Positions 18,163 through 27,012 are shown, counted from the first letter of the stretch. The stretch: 64,000 nt of DNA from Brucella gallinifaecis (GCF_006476605.1 NZ_ML636800.1:1-64000); one strand, 5' to 3'. Translations and numbers: made by a program. The notes: a model not told the origin generated them from the letters alone.

Positions 18163-18446
18163 ATTACTGATAGAGGCGCTAAATGACCTCTTTGAAATGC
18201 AGGGCATTGAGTGACTTGCCAATGAGAGGCTATGAACAGGGAATTTGTGCCAGAATCTCTCTTCTATATCAGGACAAGTCCACCTGACCGGTGCACTATT
18301 AGATCGCATCAGCCACTACATCAATATTTTTGGAATGAACGGCGACAGCTTCGCCTTCCTCAAAGCCGATCCAAAAAGTCCCGCTGATACACGCGCTAAA
18401 TCGCCGGCGCCTCAAGGGGAAAACTCTGGTTTGGCGGCACTTTTTC

Positions 18447-18473
18447 ACTATTGTTATCGTTATCAATAATAGT
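18447..18473. promoter_or_regulatory. operator-like motif upstream of the esterase
   Basis: ACTATT...AATAGT arms surround GTTATCGTTATC; the reverse complement contains GATAACGATAA. This core recurs upstream of the gntR, enolase/transporter and epimerase genes (19624, 21720, 26088). It lies 67 bases before the esterase start. Confidence 0.5.
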
Positions 18474-18539
18474 AAAGTAGATGTAAGAAGATAGTTCATT
18501 CGCACGCAATGTCAGTTGCGAATAGCTGAGGGACATTTG

Positions 18540-19526
18540 ATGGAAAATTTACAGCCTGTTCTCAACAAGCTTTCCGATGAAAGCCTAGTGCTACAAGCAC
18601 GTGTGCAAACGGAGTTAGGGCCTTTACCAGACCCGACGACGCTGCCGTCAGCGGAGGGCAGGGCGCTGTCGCAGATGATGAATATTCGCTGCAATCTCGA
18701 TCTTCCATTGATGCAGAATGTTACGGATGTTTGGGTTGATGCTGATGCCGAACTGGGTTCCGCTCGTTGCAGATTGAAAGTACTCGTGCCGCCAGAAGCG
18801 CAGGCAGGTGCCATACTTTTTGTTCATGGCGGAGGCTTTGCGTTTTGTTCGCCGGAGACACATGAGCGTTGTGCTCGTGTTCTCGCAATAGAAAGTGGAT
18901 TACCGGTCGTATTGCCGGATTATCGCCTTGCGCCGGAAAATCCTTATCCTGCAGGTCTGTTGGATGTGATAGCTGCGTGGCGCAATATTTTTAAGGTCAC
19001 GGCGTCTGCGGAAGTTTCTCAAGGTCCACTAATAATAGCCGGGGATTCTGCAGGAGCTAATCTCGCTCTTGCGTCAATGTTACATGAACAGACCACAGGA
19101 CGCCCTATGCCGGCCGGGGCATTGCTGTTTTATGGTAATTACGCCCATTCTTTTGATACGCCTTCTTATATGGAATTCGCTGATGGGCCTGGCCTTACAC
19201 GAGAAAAGATGCAGCGCTATTGGGCATTTTATGCAGGTCAGAAGTGTATTGTTGATGATCCGCTTGCATGTCCGCTCATGGCTGATGATGAAGCGTTAGC
19301 GGCTTTGCCGCCCCTCTATCTCCTTGCGGCCGTTGTTGATCCGCTGCTTTCCGATACACAGTTACTATTTGAGAGGCTTATTGCTGTGGGCCGGAAAGAT
19401 GATTTGGATATTGTTCCGGGTGTGATGCATGGCTTTTTGCAGAACTCCCGTGAGCTTGTGGCAGCACGAAATGCGCTCGCAACGGCTGGACAAGCGGCTC
19501 GACAATTTTCTATTGGGCTTAGATGA
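18540..19526 (+). CDS. alpha/beta hydrolase, hormone-sensitive-lipase family esterase
   Basis: A 328-residue esterase. It has the oxyanion motif HGGGF, the nucleophile elbow GDSAG, an Asp in VDPLLSD and the catalytic His in PGVMHGF, all in the normal order for the HSL (group IV) family. No signal peptide, so cytoplasmic. The ATG at 18540 follows GAGGGAC; the frame opens at a TTG (18516) with no ribosome site. The shared operator motif and neighbouring sugar-acid genes suggest it removes an acyl group from, or opens a lactone in, the substrate of this cluster (inference). Confidence 0.85.
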   Translation: MENLQPVLNKLSDESLVLQARVQTELGPLPDPTTLPSAEGRALSQMMNIRCNLDLPLMQNVTDVWVDADAELGSARCRLKVLVPPEAQAGAILFVHGGGFAFCSPETHERCARVLAIESGLPVVLPDYRLAPENPYPAGLLDVIAAWRNIFKVTASAEVSQGPLIIAGDSAGANLALASMLHEQTTGRPMPAGALLFYGNYAHSFDTPSYMEFADGPGLTREKMQRYWAFYAGQKCIVDDPLACPLMADDEALAALPPLYLLAAVVDPLLSDTQLLFERLIAVGRKDDLDIVPGVMHGFLQNSRELVAARNALATAGQAARQFSIGLR

Positions 19527-19623
19527 GCTATAAGGATGGATGCTTGGGCTTGCTCATCGTCTTTTTAGAATGTGTTTGGGCACAGTAAAATGACTTGCTC
19601 GCGGCTGCCCAATGGTGATATCA

Positions 19624-19639
19624 ATATCGTTAACGATAT
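19624..19639. promoter_or_regulatory. perfect 16-bp palindrome upstream of gntR
   Basis: ATATCGTTAACGATAT is a perfect palindrome ending nine bases before the GTG start of the GntR gene. It shares the TTAACGAT/ATCGTTAA half-site with the other motifs of this cluster. The position fits autorepression. Confidence 0.6.
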
Positions 19640-19648
19640 CAAAGTATT

Positions 19649-20371
19649 GTGGTAGTTAGATATTTGAACGCTTACGCAACGAACGAACGTAGATCGGGGG
19701 CCCGTTCCGGTCGAAGATCAACACCACGCAGTCAGGCGATATTCGAAAGCCTTGAGCGGGACTTGATCCTGGGCATCCTGCGCCCAAATTCCACACTTCT
19801 GGAACTGGATCTCGCGGATCATTTTGGCTGTAGTCAAAGTACGGTTCGCGAGGCGCTGCTTCAGTTACAGGAGCAGGGGCTGGTTGAGCGCACCCCGCAT
19901 CGTGGAACAAACGTCGCGGATTGCAGGATTGAAGATGCACGCGTATTGTTGAAAATCCGCCGTGACATCGAATGTAGCAGCATTGATCGAATTCTGAAGC
20001 GCTATGACACTCGCGTTCGTCAGGCACTGGTTGCAGAAATAGAGCATATGCTCAGAGCCGCTAAAGACAACGACGAGTATATGTTGTCGATGCATGATCG
20101 TCAGTTTCATCTGACATTATTCAACACTGCGCAATTGCCAAGTGTTGTGCCCATCCTGACACGCTGTCTGATACACAATCATCGCTTCAAGATTATGAAC
20201 TCCCAGCCGAATCGAGCCTTATTGGAAACTGCTGAGCGGCATTTTCCGATTTTGGAAAGTCTTGATAAGGGCGATCCCAAAGCGCTCTATTCCGTTTTGT
20301 CCCATCATATCGCGACCATTGTGGATTTTGGTGCAGATTTTCTCGCAAATCGTGATGATCAACAAGCCTGA
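19649..20371 (+). CDS. GntR-family (FadR-type) transcriptional regulator
   Basis: A 240-residue regulator. The N-terminal winged helix covers about residues 25-90 (IFESLERDLILGIL, FGCSQSTVREALLQLQEQGLV, RTPHRGTNVA). The C-terminal FCD-like helical domain binds effectors, usually carboxylic or sugar acids; its metal-ligand pattern is partly visible (HDRQFHLTLF, HFPILESLDKGD, LSHHI). The GTG at 19649 is the annotated start; no strong ribosome site is seen. Likely the local repressor of the 18.5-28 kb cluster, since a palindrome abuts it and similar motifs precede its neighbours. Confidence 0.88.
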   Translation: MVVRYLNAYATNERRSGARSGRRSTPRSQAIFESLERDLILGILRPNSTLLELDLADHFGCSQSTVREALLQLQEQGLVERTPHRGTNVADCRIEDARVLLKIRRDIECSSIDRILKRYDTRVRQALVAEIEHMLRAAKDNDEYMLSMHDRQFHLTLFNTAQLPSVVPILTRCLIHNHRFKIMNSQPNRALLETAERHFPILESLDKGDPKALYSVLSHHIATIVDFGADFLANRDDQQA

Positions 20372-20375
20372 TTAA

Positions 20376-20496
20376 AATCTTGCCGTCTAGTGTGGTTTAA
20401 GGATTTGAAGTTCCTAAACGTGGATGCCACGTTAATGACGGAACTTCAAATCCACTACACAAGCGTCCTGATCTTAAAGTGTCAGGCGGCAAGATT
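20376..20496. repeat. 121-bp nested inverted repeat between convergent genes
   Basis: Three nested arms fold this gap into one long cruciform: AATCTTGCCG (20376) with CGGCAAGATT (20487); GTGTGGTTTAAGGATTTGAAGTTCC-like sequence with its near complement ending at 20460; and AACGTGG-ATG-CCACGTT at the tip. It fills almost the whole space between the gntR stop and the enolase stop. It could be a two-way terminator. Size and structure also recall the roughly 105-bp palindromic repeats known from Brucella (Bru-RS); identity to them is not established. Confidence 0.6.
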
Positions 20497-20517
20497 GGAA
20501 ATAGTTATTGTATCTTT

Positions 20518-21690
20518 TTAGTCCCGGACAAACTCGTGGGTGGTGATGACGTTTTTGTTAATCATTTCCCAATCATAGCTCACACCAAGGCCCGGACCGG
20601 TTGGAATGGGGAAGGTGCCGTCATGGTTGATCGCATCAAGGTTATCGCTGTAACCGCATGTATAGACCTGAGGAAGTGCATTTTTCATGCCCGGGCCAAC
20701 AAGAGTTGACTCATAAAAGTTGGTATTTCTTATAGCCGAAATACAATGACGCTGTGCTGGGCCTGGGGAGTGCAGCTCAACATCGAGGCCGAAGGATTCT
20801 GCGAGATGAGCAATTTTTATGGTGCCCGTAATGCCCAGATCAAATTCGGGGTCTGCACGAACATAATCAGTGGCGCCCGATACGATAAAATCGGCCTTTG
20901 GTTCGAGACCGCGAACATGTTCGGTCAGCAAAAGTGGTGTACGGATGAATTCCTTCAGTCGTTTTGCACCATGCTGAGAAACACCATTGTCGCGATAAGG
21001 GTCTTCCAACCACATGAAGTTAGCTTCATCGCATGCACGACCAACCTCAACTGCGGCCGAGAAGGTGCGTAGATCGCATGATGGATCGAGCATCAGATTC
21101 ATGCTGTCACCAAACGCCTTGCCCAGCAGACGCACTGTCTGTGCTTCCTCTTTCGGGTCGCCTTCGCTGAAACCGTGTACTTTGAAGCCGCGATAGCCGA
21201 GTTCCTTACACTCAGCGGCGAAATCCACATAGGCTTCCGGAGAGCAAAGCCTGCCGTTTCTGTCGCCGTGAAGCGTGCTGGCATAGGCAACAACTTCCGA
21301 TTTATACCCTCCGAGCAAAGTCGAGACTGACGCGCCGAACTTTTTTCCCGCAAGATCCCACAGGCAAATATCAAGAAGACCAATACCCATCATGTCGGTC
21401 TGGCGTAAGCCATATTTGAAGTCGCTATAGATCGCCTCACGCTGAAGCGGATCCCTCCCGACCAGCATCGGTGACAATTGAAGCACCTGTGCGATTGCTG
21501 CAGGTGTGCCTCCCCAGCCTGTGACATATTGACCCTCAACGCCATCGCTATCTCGGATCACGATCGCATGACGCATAAGCGTGTGATTCTTGCCGGGGGC
21601 GATAACAATATTGAACCCTCCGTCATCAAGCGAAAGGTTCTCAACTTCGTATTTGAAGCCCACAATTTTAACGCTTTCGATCGTGCTCAA
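20518..21690 (-). CDS. enolase-superfamily protein, mandelate-racemase subgroup (sugar-acid dehydratase)
   Basis: A 390-residue protein with the MR-type capping domain and barrel. GFKVHG carries the second-strand base. The Mg ligands are in LMLDPSCD (Asp), WLEDPY (Glu) and LLTEHVRG (Glu), and a late His follows in VELHSPGP. These enzymes abstract the alpha proton of a sugar acid, usually leading to dehydration to a 2-keto-3-deoxy acid. The start is taken as the TTG at 21690, because GGGAGGAAAAA precedes it directly; the ATG at 21720 has no ribosome site and overlaps the operator. Substrate unknown. Divergent from the transporter. Confidence 0.82.
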   Translation of the reverse strand: MSTIESVKIVGFKYEVENLSLDDGGFNIVIAPGKNHTLMRHAIVIRDSDGVEGQYVTGWGGTPAAIAQVLQLSPMLVGRDPLQREAIYSDFKYGLRQTDMMGIGLLDICLWDLAGKKFGASVSTLLGGYKSEVVAYASTLHGDRNGRLCSPEAYVDFAAECKELGYRGFKVHGFSEGDPKEEAQTVRLLGKAFGDSMNLMLDPSCDLRTFSAAVEVGRACDEANFMWLEDPYRDNGVSQHGAKRLKEFIRTPLLLTEHVRGLEPKADFIVSGATDYVRADPEFDLGITGTIKIAHLAESFGLDVELHSPGPAQRHCISAIRNTNFYESTLVGPGMKNALPQVYTCGYSDNLDAINHDGTFPIPTGPGLGVSYDWEMINKNVITTHEFVRD

Positions 21691-21719
21691 TTTTTCCTCC
21701 CAATTAAAGCTTGCGTTCA

Positions 21720-21741
21720 TTATCGATTTCGATAACGATAA
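21720..21741. promoter_or_regulatory. operator between the enolase and transporter genes
   Basis: TTATCGA-TT-TCGATAA is a perfect inverted repeat, continuing into TCGATAACGATAA. The 18-mer ATCGATTTCGATAACGAT matches the site at 26088-26111 at 15 of 18 positions. It lies in the divergent promoter region; a further TTATCG half-site follows at about 21763. Confidence 0.6.
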
Positions 21742-21795
21742 TGGAGCAATTAGACAAGGCGAATTATCGTTGGTTTTGCGATTGGAGGAGGAAAA

Positions 21796-22821
21796 ATGTC
21801 AAAACGTAAAATTATTATTGCAGCGCCGCTGCTGACGATCTTGCTTGGAGCTTCCGGTACATCTGCGGCTGAGCAGTTGACTATGTATTGTAGCGCACAA
21901 CAGACCTGGTGTGAGGCAACTGCAACTGCCTTTACCAAAAAAACAGGTATTCCCGTCGCAATGCAACGCAAGGATACGGGCGCGGCGCTTGCTCAGATAC
22001 GTGCCGAGGCGGGCAACCCGCAGGCTGATATCTGGTGGGGTGGTTCTGGTGATTCCCATATTCAGGCAGCTCAGGAAAATCTAACCGTCGAATATAAATC
22101 TCCAAATATAAGTGAACTGCATCCATGGGCGTTGGAACAGGCCGAGCAGGCCGGCTTTAAGACAGTCGGTATTTATGCAGGTGTGCTTGGTTGGGGATAC
22201 AACAAGGAGTTCTTTGAGAAAAACAATCTTCAGCCACCTCTGTCATGGAAAGATCTTGAACGGCCTGAATATGAGGGCGAAATACAGGTTGCAAATCCCA
22301 ATACATCAGGAACAGCCTATACCGCTCTTGCAACGTTGGTGCAGCTTTACGGTGAGGATGAAGCCTTCGACTATCTTAAGCGCATCAATGGCAATATCAG
22401 CGAATATACTCAGTCCGGCACTGCTGGCATCCGTTCTGCGGCACTGGGCGAAACGGGAATTGGCATCGCTTTCCTGCATGACGTGATTGAGCAGGCAGCA
22501 TCGGGCTTTCCTGTAATCGCTGTGGCACCATCTGACGGTACAGGCTATGAAATTGGCGGTATGAGCTTGATTGCAAATAGCCGCAACCCGGAGGTTGCAA
22601 AACAGTTTTACGACTGGGCTTTGACTGCGGAGGCGCAATCTAATGCCTTGCCTAACAAGGCATATCAGATTCAGTCAAACAAGGCTGTAGAACCGGCTGC
22701 AGAATCTCCAAAGCTTGATACAACCAAGTTGATAGATTACGATTTTGCCAAATATGGTTCGGCTGAAACCCGCAAGGCGCTTCTTGCCCGCTGGGATGCA
22801 GAAATTGGCGCGGGTCGCTGA
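21796..22821 (+). CDS. periplasmic binding protein of a ferric-type (AfuA/FbpA-like) ABC transporter
   Basis: A 341-residue solute-binding protein with an N-terminal signal peptide (MSKRKIIIAAPLLTILLGAS, cleaved near SAAEQ). The fold family is that of Fe(III) and phosphonate binding proteins (GYNKEFFEKN, NPNTSGTAYT, AYQIQSNKAV). The start follows GGAGGAGGAAAA. Homology-based naming would give 'iron(III)', but its neighbours are sugar-acid enzymes, and the AfuA branch of this family is known to bind hexose phosphates. I therefore expect a sugar-phosphate or sugar-acid ligand. First gene of the operon with the permease and ATPase. Confidence 0.8.
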   Translation: MSKRKIIIAAPLLTILLGASGTSAAEQLTMYCSAQQTWCEATATAFTKKTGIPVAMQRKDTGAALAQIRAEAGNPQADIWWGGSGDSHIQAAQENLTVEYKSPNISELHPWALEQAEQAGFKTVGIYAGVLGWGYNKEFFEKNNLQPPLSWKDLERPEYEGEIQVANPNTSGTAYTALATLVQLYGEDEAFDYLKRINGNISEYTQSGTAGIRSAALGETGIGIAFLHDVIEQAASGFPVIAVAPSDGTGYEIGGMSLIANSRNPEVAKQFYDWALTAEAQSNALPNKAYQIQSNKAVEPAAESPKLDTTKLIDYDFAKYGSAETRKALLARWDAEIGAGR

Positions 22822-24964
22822 TCCGGTGTATCAGAAGCAATCCTCTTTCAGGCTTTTCTGGCCAGCCATGCTTGGGCTGTCCAGCATATTGCCATGGTAT
22901 TCGCACGGTGGCTCCAGCCTTTTGGGGCTGGCAGTTTCTGGGCAGACTTTCGTTCTGCCAACCGTTATTATTGGCTTAATCCTGCTTGTTTTCTATTTCG
23001 GCATTTTAAATGCCGGCAGGTGGCTGGTTCCTTTATTGGCACTAGCCGCTATAGGCTGGGTGCTCCTTTCCAACCGCCTTGCCGGACAGTCCGGTGCGTT
23101 TGATGAATCGAGATTGCTCGATCTTGCCAATCAGCCTGCTCTGGGAATAGGTGCCTTACTGTTCGTTATGGCATTGTTGGGTCTCATCGCCACGACCTTC
23201 GCACGGGCGAAGGTTATGGATGGAGACATATTTGGCAATCACTTATTGGTCGGTATTGGCGCAGTTCTTGTCCTTTTCATATTGCTTCCTTTGACAATGA
23301 TCTTTGGCAAGGTGATTGATTCGGATGTTTGGAAGATGCTGTCGCGTGTCACCGGTTCCAATATTTGGGGATTAGCTTGCCTTTATGGTGCTGGCCGTTG
23401 TGGGATGGCGTGGAATTCGCTCTTCCTAGCGACTGCGGTGGCAACGTCTTGCACATTTCTTGGCATTGCTGCTGCACTTTTCCTGACGCGAACACAGGCG
23501 CCAGGGCGAGGGCCGGTCCGGCTTCTGACGTTGCTTCCTCTGGTGACACCTCCCTTTGTGGTTGGCCTTGCTCTTATTTTGCTGTTCGGCCGTAGCGGAA
23601 CCATTACGTTGCTGGTCAGTGATTGGATGGATATAAGACCCTCACGCTGGATCTATGGCCCGCAAGGCATTTGGCTGGCGCAGACACTTGGCTTGGCACC
23701 GTTAGCTTTTATGGTGATCCAAAGCGTAATCATCTCCGTCAGCCCGTCGGTTGAAGAGGCCTCTTCGACGCTCCGAGCGTCACGATGGTATACGTTCCGA
23801 ACTGTCACGCTGCCGTTGATACGGCCTGGGATCGCCAATGCATTTCTTCTATGCTTCATAGAAAGTCTTGCCGATCTTGGTAATCCACTGATCATCGGCG
23901 GTGGCTTTCAGGTGTTGGCGTCCGGCATTTATTTCAAGATTGTCGGCGCGCAGTCGGATCTCAGTGAGGCTGCTGGACTTGGCTTGGTTCTGCTGTTCAT
24001 CACTATGGCTGTATTCATAATACAAACAGTTTGGTTGGGACGGGCGTCCTATATCACTGTTACTGGCAAAGGTGACAGTGGGCGCAATGCGAGCCTGCCT
24101 TCAAGAGTCAAAATCCCAGTATATGCTATCAGTATTGTTTGGATTGGCCTGATCGTTCTTATCTATGGCACGATTGCAGTTGGTGGTTTTGCTGAAATTT
24201 GGGGTCGGGACTACAGTTTTACACTACGACACTACATTTCAGCTTTTGGCCTGACGACAAGCGAGCATGGACTGGTTTGGTCCGGTGGTGCATGGAATTC
24301 ATTTAGCACCACGCTTCTGATATCGGCGATCGCGGCTCCAATTACGGCAGCTCTGGGTCTTCTGACGGCCTATCTTCTGGCTCGTCGCAGCTTTCCGGGC
24401 CGTGGTTTGTTTGAATTTGCGGCAATGCTCAGTTTTGCTATGCCCGGGACAGTGATCGGACTGGCTTATGTCCTGTCGTTCAACGCCCCACCGATAGAGA
24501 TGACCGGAACCGCAGCGATTTTGTTTTTTGTGTTCGTCTCGCGAAACATGCCTGTCGGTGTTCGCGTCGGCCTGGCGCAACTCTCACAGATTGATCGCAG
24601 TCTTGACGAGGCATCGACAACACTCGGTGCCAATCCGGGGATGACATTGCGGCGTGTTCTATATCCGCTACTCAAGCCCGCGATAGCGACCGCAATCATC
24701 TATGCCTTCGTATCGGCAGTAACGACGCTTAGTCAGGTCATATTTCTGGTATCGCCGCGATATGATTGGGCCACGACATACATCGTCAGTCTGGTCGAGA
24801 ATACCAATTACGGTCCTGCCATCGCTTATAGTGTCGTGCTGATTGTGATGATGGTTGCGTTCATTGCGTGTCTGCAATTCTTGTTGCAGCAGGCAACAAT
24901 CAGACGACGCGATAACGCAAAGGCAAGCACTGCAGCCTTGCCTGCTTCAGGAGACAATTCATGA
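22796..24964 (+). CDS. ferric-type ABC transporter permease, fused two-domain (FbpB/AfuB-like)
   Basis: An inner-membrane permease of about 720 residues with two copies of the binding-protein-dependent permease domain. The EAA-type loops are EEASSTLRASRWYTFRTVTLPLI and DEASTTLGANPGMTLRRVLYPLL. About 16-18 hydrophobic segments are visible. The start is uncertain: the ATG at 22796 overlaps the binding-protein gene by 26 bases, the GTG at 22826 is an alternative, and the frame opens at 22745. None has a good ribosome site, so coupling to upstream translation is likely. Its stop overlaps the ATPase start (ATGA). Confidence 0.82.
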   Translation: MQKLARVADPVYQKQSSFRLFWPAMLGLSSILPWYSHGGSSLLGLAVSGQTFVLPTVIIGLILLVFYFGILNAGRWLVPLLALAAIGWVLLSNRLAGQSGAFDESRLLDLANQPALGIGALLFVMALLGLIATTFARAKVMDGDIFGNHLLVGIGAVLVLFILLPLTMIFGKVIDSDVWKMLSRVTGSNIWGLACLYGAGRCGMAWNSLFLATAVATSCTFLGIAAALFLTRTQAPGRGPVRLLTLLPLVTPPFVVGLALILLFGRSGTITLLVSDWMDIRPSRWIYGPQGIWLAQTLGLAPLAFMVIQSVIISVSPSVEEASSTLRASRWYTFRTVTLPLIRPGIANAFLLCFIESLADLGNPLIIGGGFQVLASGIYFKIVGAQSDLSEAAGLGLVLLFITMAVFIIQTVWLGRASYITVTGKGDSGRNASLPSRVKIPVYAISIVWIGLIVLIYGTIAVGGFAEIWGRDYSFTLRHYISAFGLTTSEHGLVWSGGAWNSFSTTLLISAIAAPITAALGLLTAYLLARRSFPGRGLFEFAAMLSFAMPGTVIGLAYVLSFNAPPIEMTGTAAILFFVFVSRNMPVGVRVGLAQLSQIDRSLDEASTTLGANPGMTLRRVLYPLLKPAIATAIIYAFVSAVTTLSQVIFLVSPRYDWATTYIVSLVENTNYGPAIAYSVVLIVMMVAFIACLQFLLQQATIRRRDNAKASTAALPASGDNS

Positions 24965-26031
24965 GTGAAATCGCTGTCCTTTTCGAAAATATTCGCAAAA
25001 GTTATGGCTCTTTTGAAGCCGTCAGAAATATCAACTTTTCGATTAAAAAAGGAGAACTCGTCAGTCTTCTCGGCCCGTCCGGCTGCGGTAAGACGACGAC
25101 ACTGCGACTGATTGCTGGTCTGGAAATTCCGACATCGGGTCGCATCATGATAGGCGGACAGGATGTCAGTCAGGTTCCTGCCAATAAACGATCCATTGGT
25201 ATGGTGTTTCAGTCTTATGCCTTGTTTCCGCATCTGAGCATAAGGGAGAATGTCGCCTATGGACTTATTGCCCAGAGAGAGCCAAAAGCCCAGGCCCATG
25301 AAAAAGCTGCGGCACAGCTGGAGCAACTTGATTTAGGACATTTGGGTGACCGGTTGCCTTCCGAGTTGTCAGGTGGCCAACAGCAGCGTGCGGCTGTTGC
25401 CCGTGCGCTGGTGCTCGGGCCGGATGTCCTGCTTTTTGATGAACCCTTGTCGAATCTCGACGCTAAACTGCGTCGTCAGGTGCGTGAGGAAATTCGAGAT
25501 CTTCAGCAGCGGCTCGGTCTCACGGTCGTCTATGTGACCCATGATCAGGCGGAGGCATTGGCCATTTCTGATCGGATACTCCTGATGCGCAACGGAATCA
25601 TTGAGCAGGAAGGCCCACCCCGCCAGCTTTATCAAGATCCGCAATCGGAATTCGTCGCCGACTTCATGGGAGACGCCAATGTGTTGCGTTTAAAAAGTGG
25701 AACCGACGGCCTAATCAAGATTGGTGATGTGGTTTTGGCTTCTGATGTGGGCGTGAACACTGAGATGTCGCTATTGTTACGACCGGAACATATCGAAATT
25801 TCAGCTGGTGCAGGCGGTGGCCTCAATGGTCGTGTGCTACGTGTTTACTATCTTGGCTCTTCGATGGAGTACCGTATCGAGACAGATTATGGATCTGTTC
25901 TGGTGGTTGATAGACATGTGAATAATGTTCTTTCGGAAGGGACAGAGGTAAGTCTGCATATAGATGGGAGTAATGCCAAATTGATCCCAACACCGGGTCC
26001 TGTTCCCAAAATTACAGCTGCGGTTGCTTAA
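24961..26031 (+). CDS. ABC transporter ATP-binding protein (PotA/FbpC type)
   Basis: A 356-residue ATPase with Walker A GPSGCGKTT, Q-loop FQSYALFPH, signature [15 protein letters not shown], Walker B VLLFDEPLSNLD and switch His THDQ. The C-terminal TOBE regulatory region (about residues 260-350) includes LLLRPEHIEIS. It overlaps the permease by four bases and completes the AfuABC-like importer. A collapsed IS footprint follows at 26037. Confidence 0.92.
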   Translation: MSEIAVLFENIRKSYGSFEAVRNINFSIKKGELVSLLGPSGCGKTTTLRLIAGLEIPTSGRIMIGGQDVSQVPANKRSIGMVFQSYALFPHLSIRENVAYGLIAQREPKAQAHEKAAAQLEQLDLGHLGDRLPSELSGGQQQRAAVARALVLGPDVLLFDEPLSNLDAKLRRQVREEIRDLQQRLGLTVVYVTHDQAEALAISDRILLMRNGIIEQEGPPRQLYQDPQSEFVADFMGDANVLRLKSGTDGLIKIGDVVLASDVGVNTEMSLLLRPEHIEISAGAGGGLNGRVLRVYYLGSSMEYRIETDYGSVLVVDRHVNNVLSEGTEVSLHIDGSNAKLIPTPGPVPKITAAVA

Positions 26032-26036
26032 CAAAA

Positions 26037-26055
26037 CCTAGGGTCCTGACCCTAG
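26037..26055. mobile_element. collapsed IS footprint (two abutted element ends)
   Basis: CCTAGGGTCCTGACCCTAG joins the outer ends seen at 11081 (TAGGGTC) and 11375 (CTGACCCTA) with nothing between, flanked by CTAG. It fits near-complete loss of the same IS5-like element between its ends. It sits between the ATPase and epimerase genes; the short hairpin could also affect read-through. Confidence 0.5.
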
Positions 26056-26087
26056 CAGGCATGCAGCAGCATAATATCCAAAACAAA

Positions 26088-26111
26088 TATCGATAATGAT
26101 AACGATGATAA
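26088..26111. promoter_or_regulatory. operator-like motif upstream of the epimerase gene
   Basis: ATCGATAATGATAACGAT, followed by GATAA, closely matches the site at 21720-21741. It ends 20 bases before the start codon of the epimerase gene. This suggests the last two genes have their own regulated promoter. Confidence 0.55.
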
Positions 26112-26130
26112 GAATTTAAAAAGGAATGTC

Positions 26131-27012
26131 ATGAACCCCGTTGGTTTGATTTCTATGCAATATGCGAGGCCGTTTACTGCCGCACATTATCCGTTGTTCG
26201 CTAAAATGCGCGAACATGGCTATGATTTTATCGAGCTTTTGGTGCCGGAAACCGGCGAGCTCGATATTAGCGAAACAAAGAAAGCGCTGGACGATGCGGG
26301 ACTGGGCATTGTGCTTGCTGCCAGAGTCAATCTGCAGCGCAATCTGGCTTCACCAGAGCTTCAAGCTCACCGGGCTGGTATCGACTATCTGAAATATACT
26401 GTCGATTGCGCTGCCGCACTGGGTGCAAAAATAGTTGGTGGGCCATTGACGGGCAATCCACTCGTATTTGCAGGGCGTCCACCGCAGCCAGTTGAAGAGG
26501 CAGAGCGAATGGCGCGTAAAGACCGATGCGTCAGCGGGCTGAAGGAGGCAGGTGACTATGCGGCGCAGGCCGGGATAGTTCTCGCAGTGGAGCCACTTAA
26601 CCGCTTTGAGAGCGACGTTTTGTGTACGACCAGGCAGGCGATGGAATTGCTTGATGCCGTGGATCATTGTGCCATTCAGCTTATGCTCGACACTTTCCAT
26701 ATGCATATGGAGGAAAGCTCAATCCCCGAGGCAATCCTGTTGGCAGGCAGCAGGCTCGCGCATTTTCAAGCCAATGAAAACCATCGTGGTTTTCCGGGAA
26801 CTGGTTGCACGAATTGGGTCGATGTTTGCCGGGCACTCCATGAGATTGGCTATGAAGGGCCTGTTTCCCTGGAGCCTTTCCGCCGTAATGATGATCGTTT
26901 CGGTGTGCCGTTTGCCCAATGGCGTCCACCGCATGAAGATGAAAGCGATCGCCTGTCCGCTGCTAGTGCCTTCATTAAATCTCATCTCCTGCTTACGGAA
27001 TATCGTCGATGA
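26131..27012 (+). CDS. sugar phosphate isomerase/epimerase (AP endonuclease 2-like TIM barrel)
   Basis: A 293-residue protein of the xylose-isomerase-like TIM barrel family. Metal ligands typical of the family appear in VLAVEPLNRFES (Glu), LMLDTFHMHMEE (Asp, His), HFQANENHRG (Glu, His) and VSLEPF (Glu). It probably interconverts keto-sugars or sugar acids by enolisation; the exact substrate is unknown. AAGGA precedes the ATG. Its stop overlaps the next start (ATGA), so the two genes are coupled. Confidence 0.85.
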   Translation: MNPVGLISMQYARPFTAAHYPLFAKMREHGYDFIELLVPETGELDISETKKALDDAGLGIVLAARVNLQRNLASPELQAHRAGIDYLKYTVDCAAALGAKIVGGPLTGNPLVFAGRPPQPVEEAERMARKDRCVSGLKEAGDYAAQAGIVLAVEPLNRFESDVLCTTRQAMELLDAVDHCAIQLMLDTFHMHMEESSIPEAILLAGSRLAHFQANENHRGFPGTGCTNWVDVCRALHEIGYEGPVSLEPFRRNDDRFGVPFAQWRPPHEDESDRLSAASAFIKSHLLLTEYRR

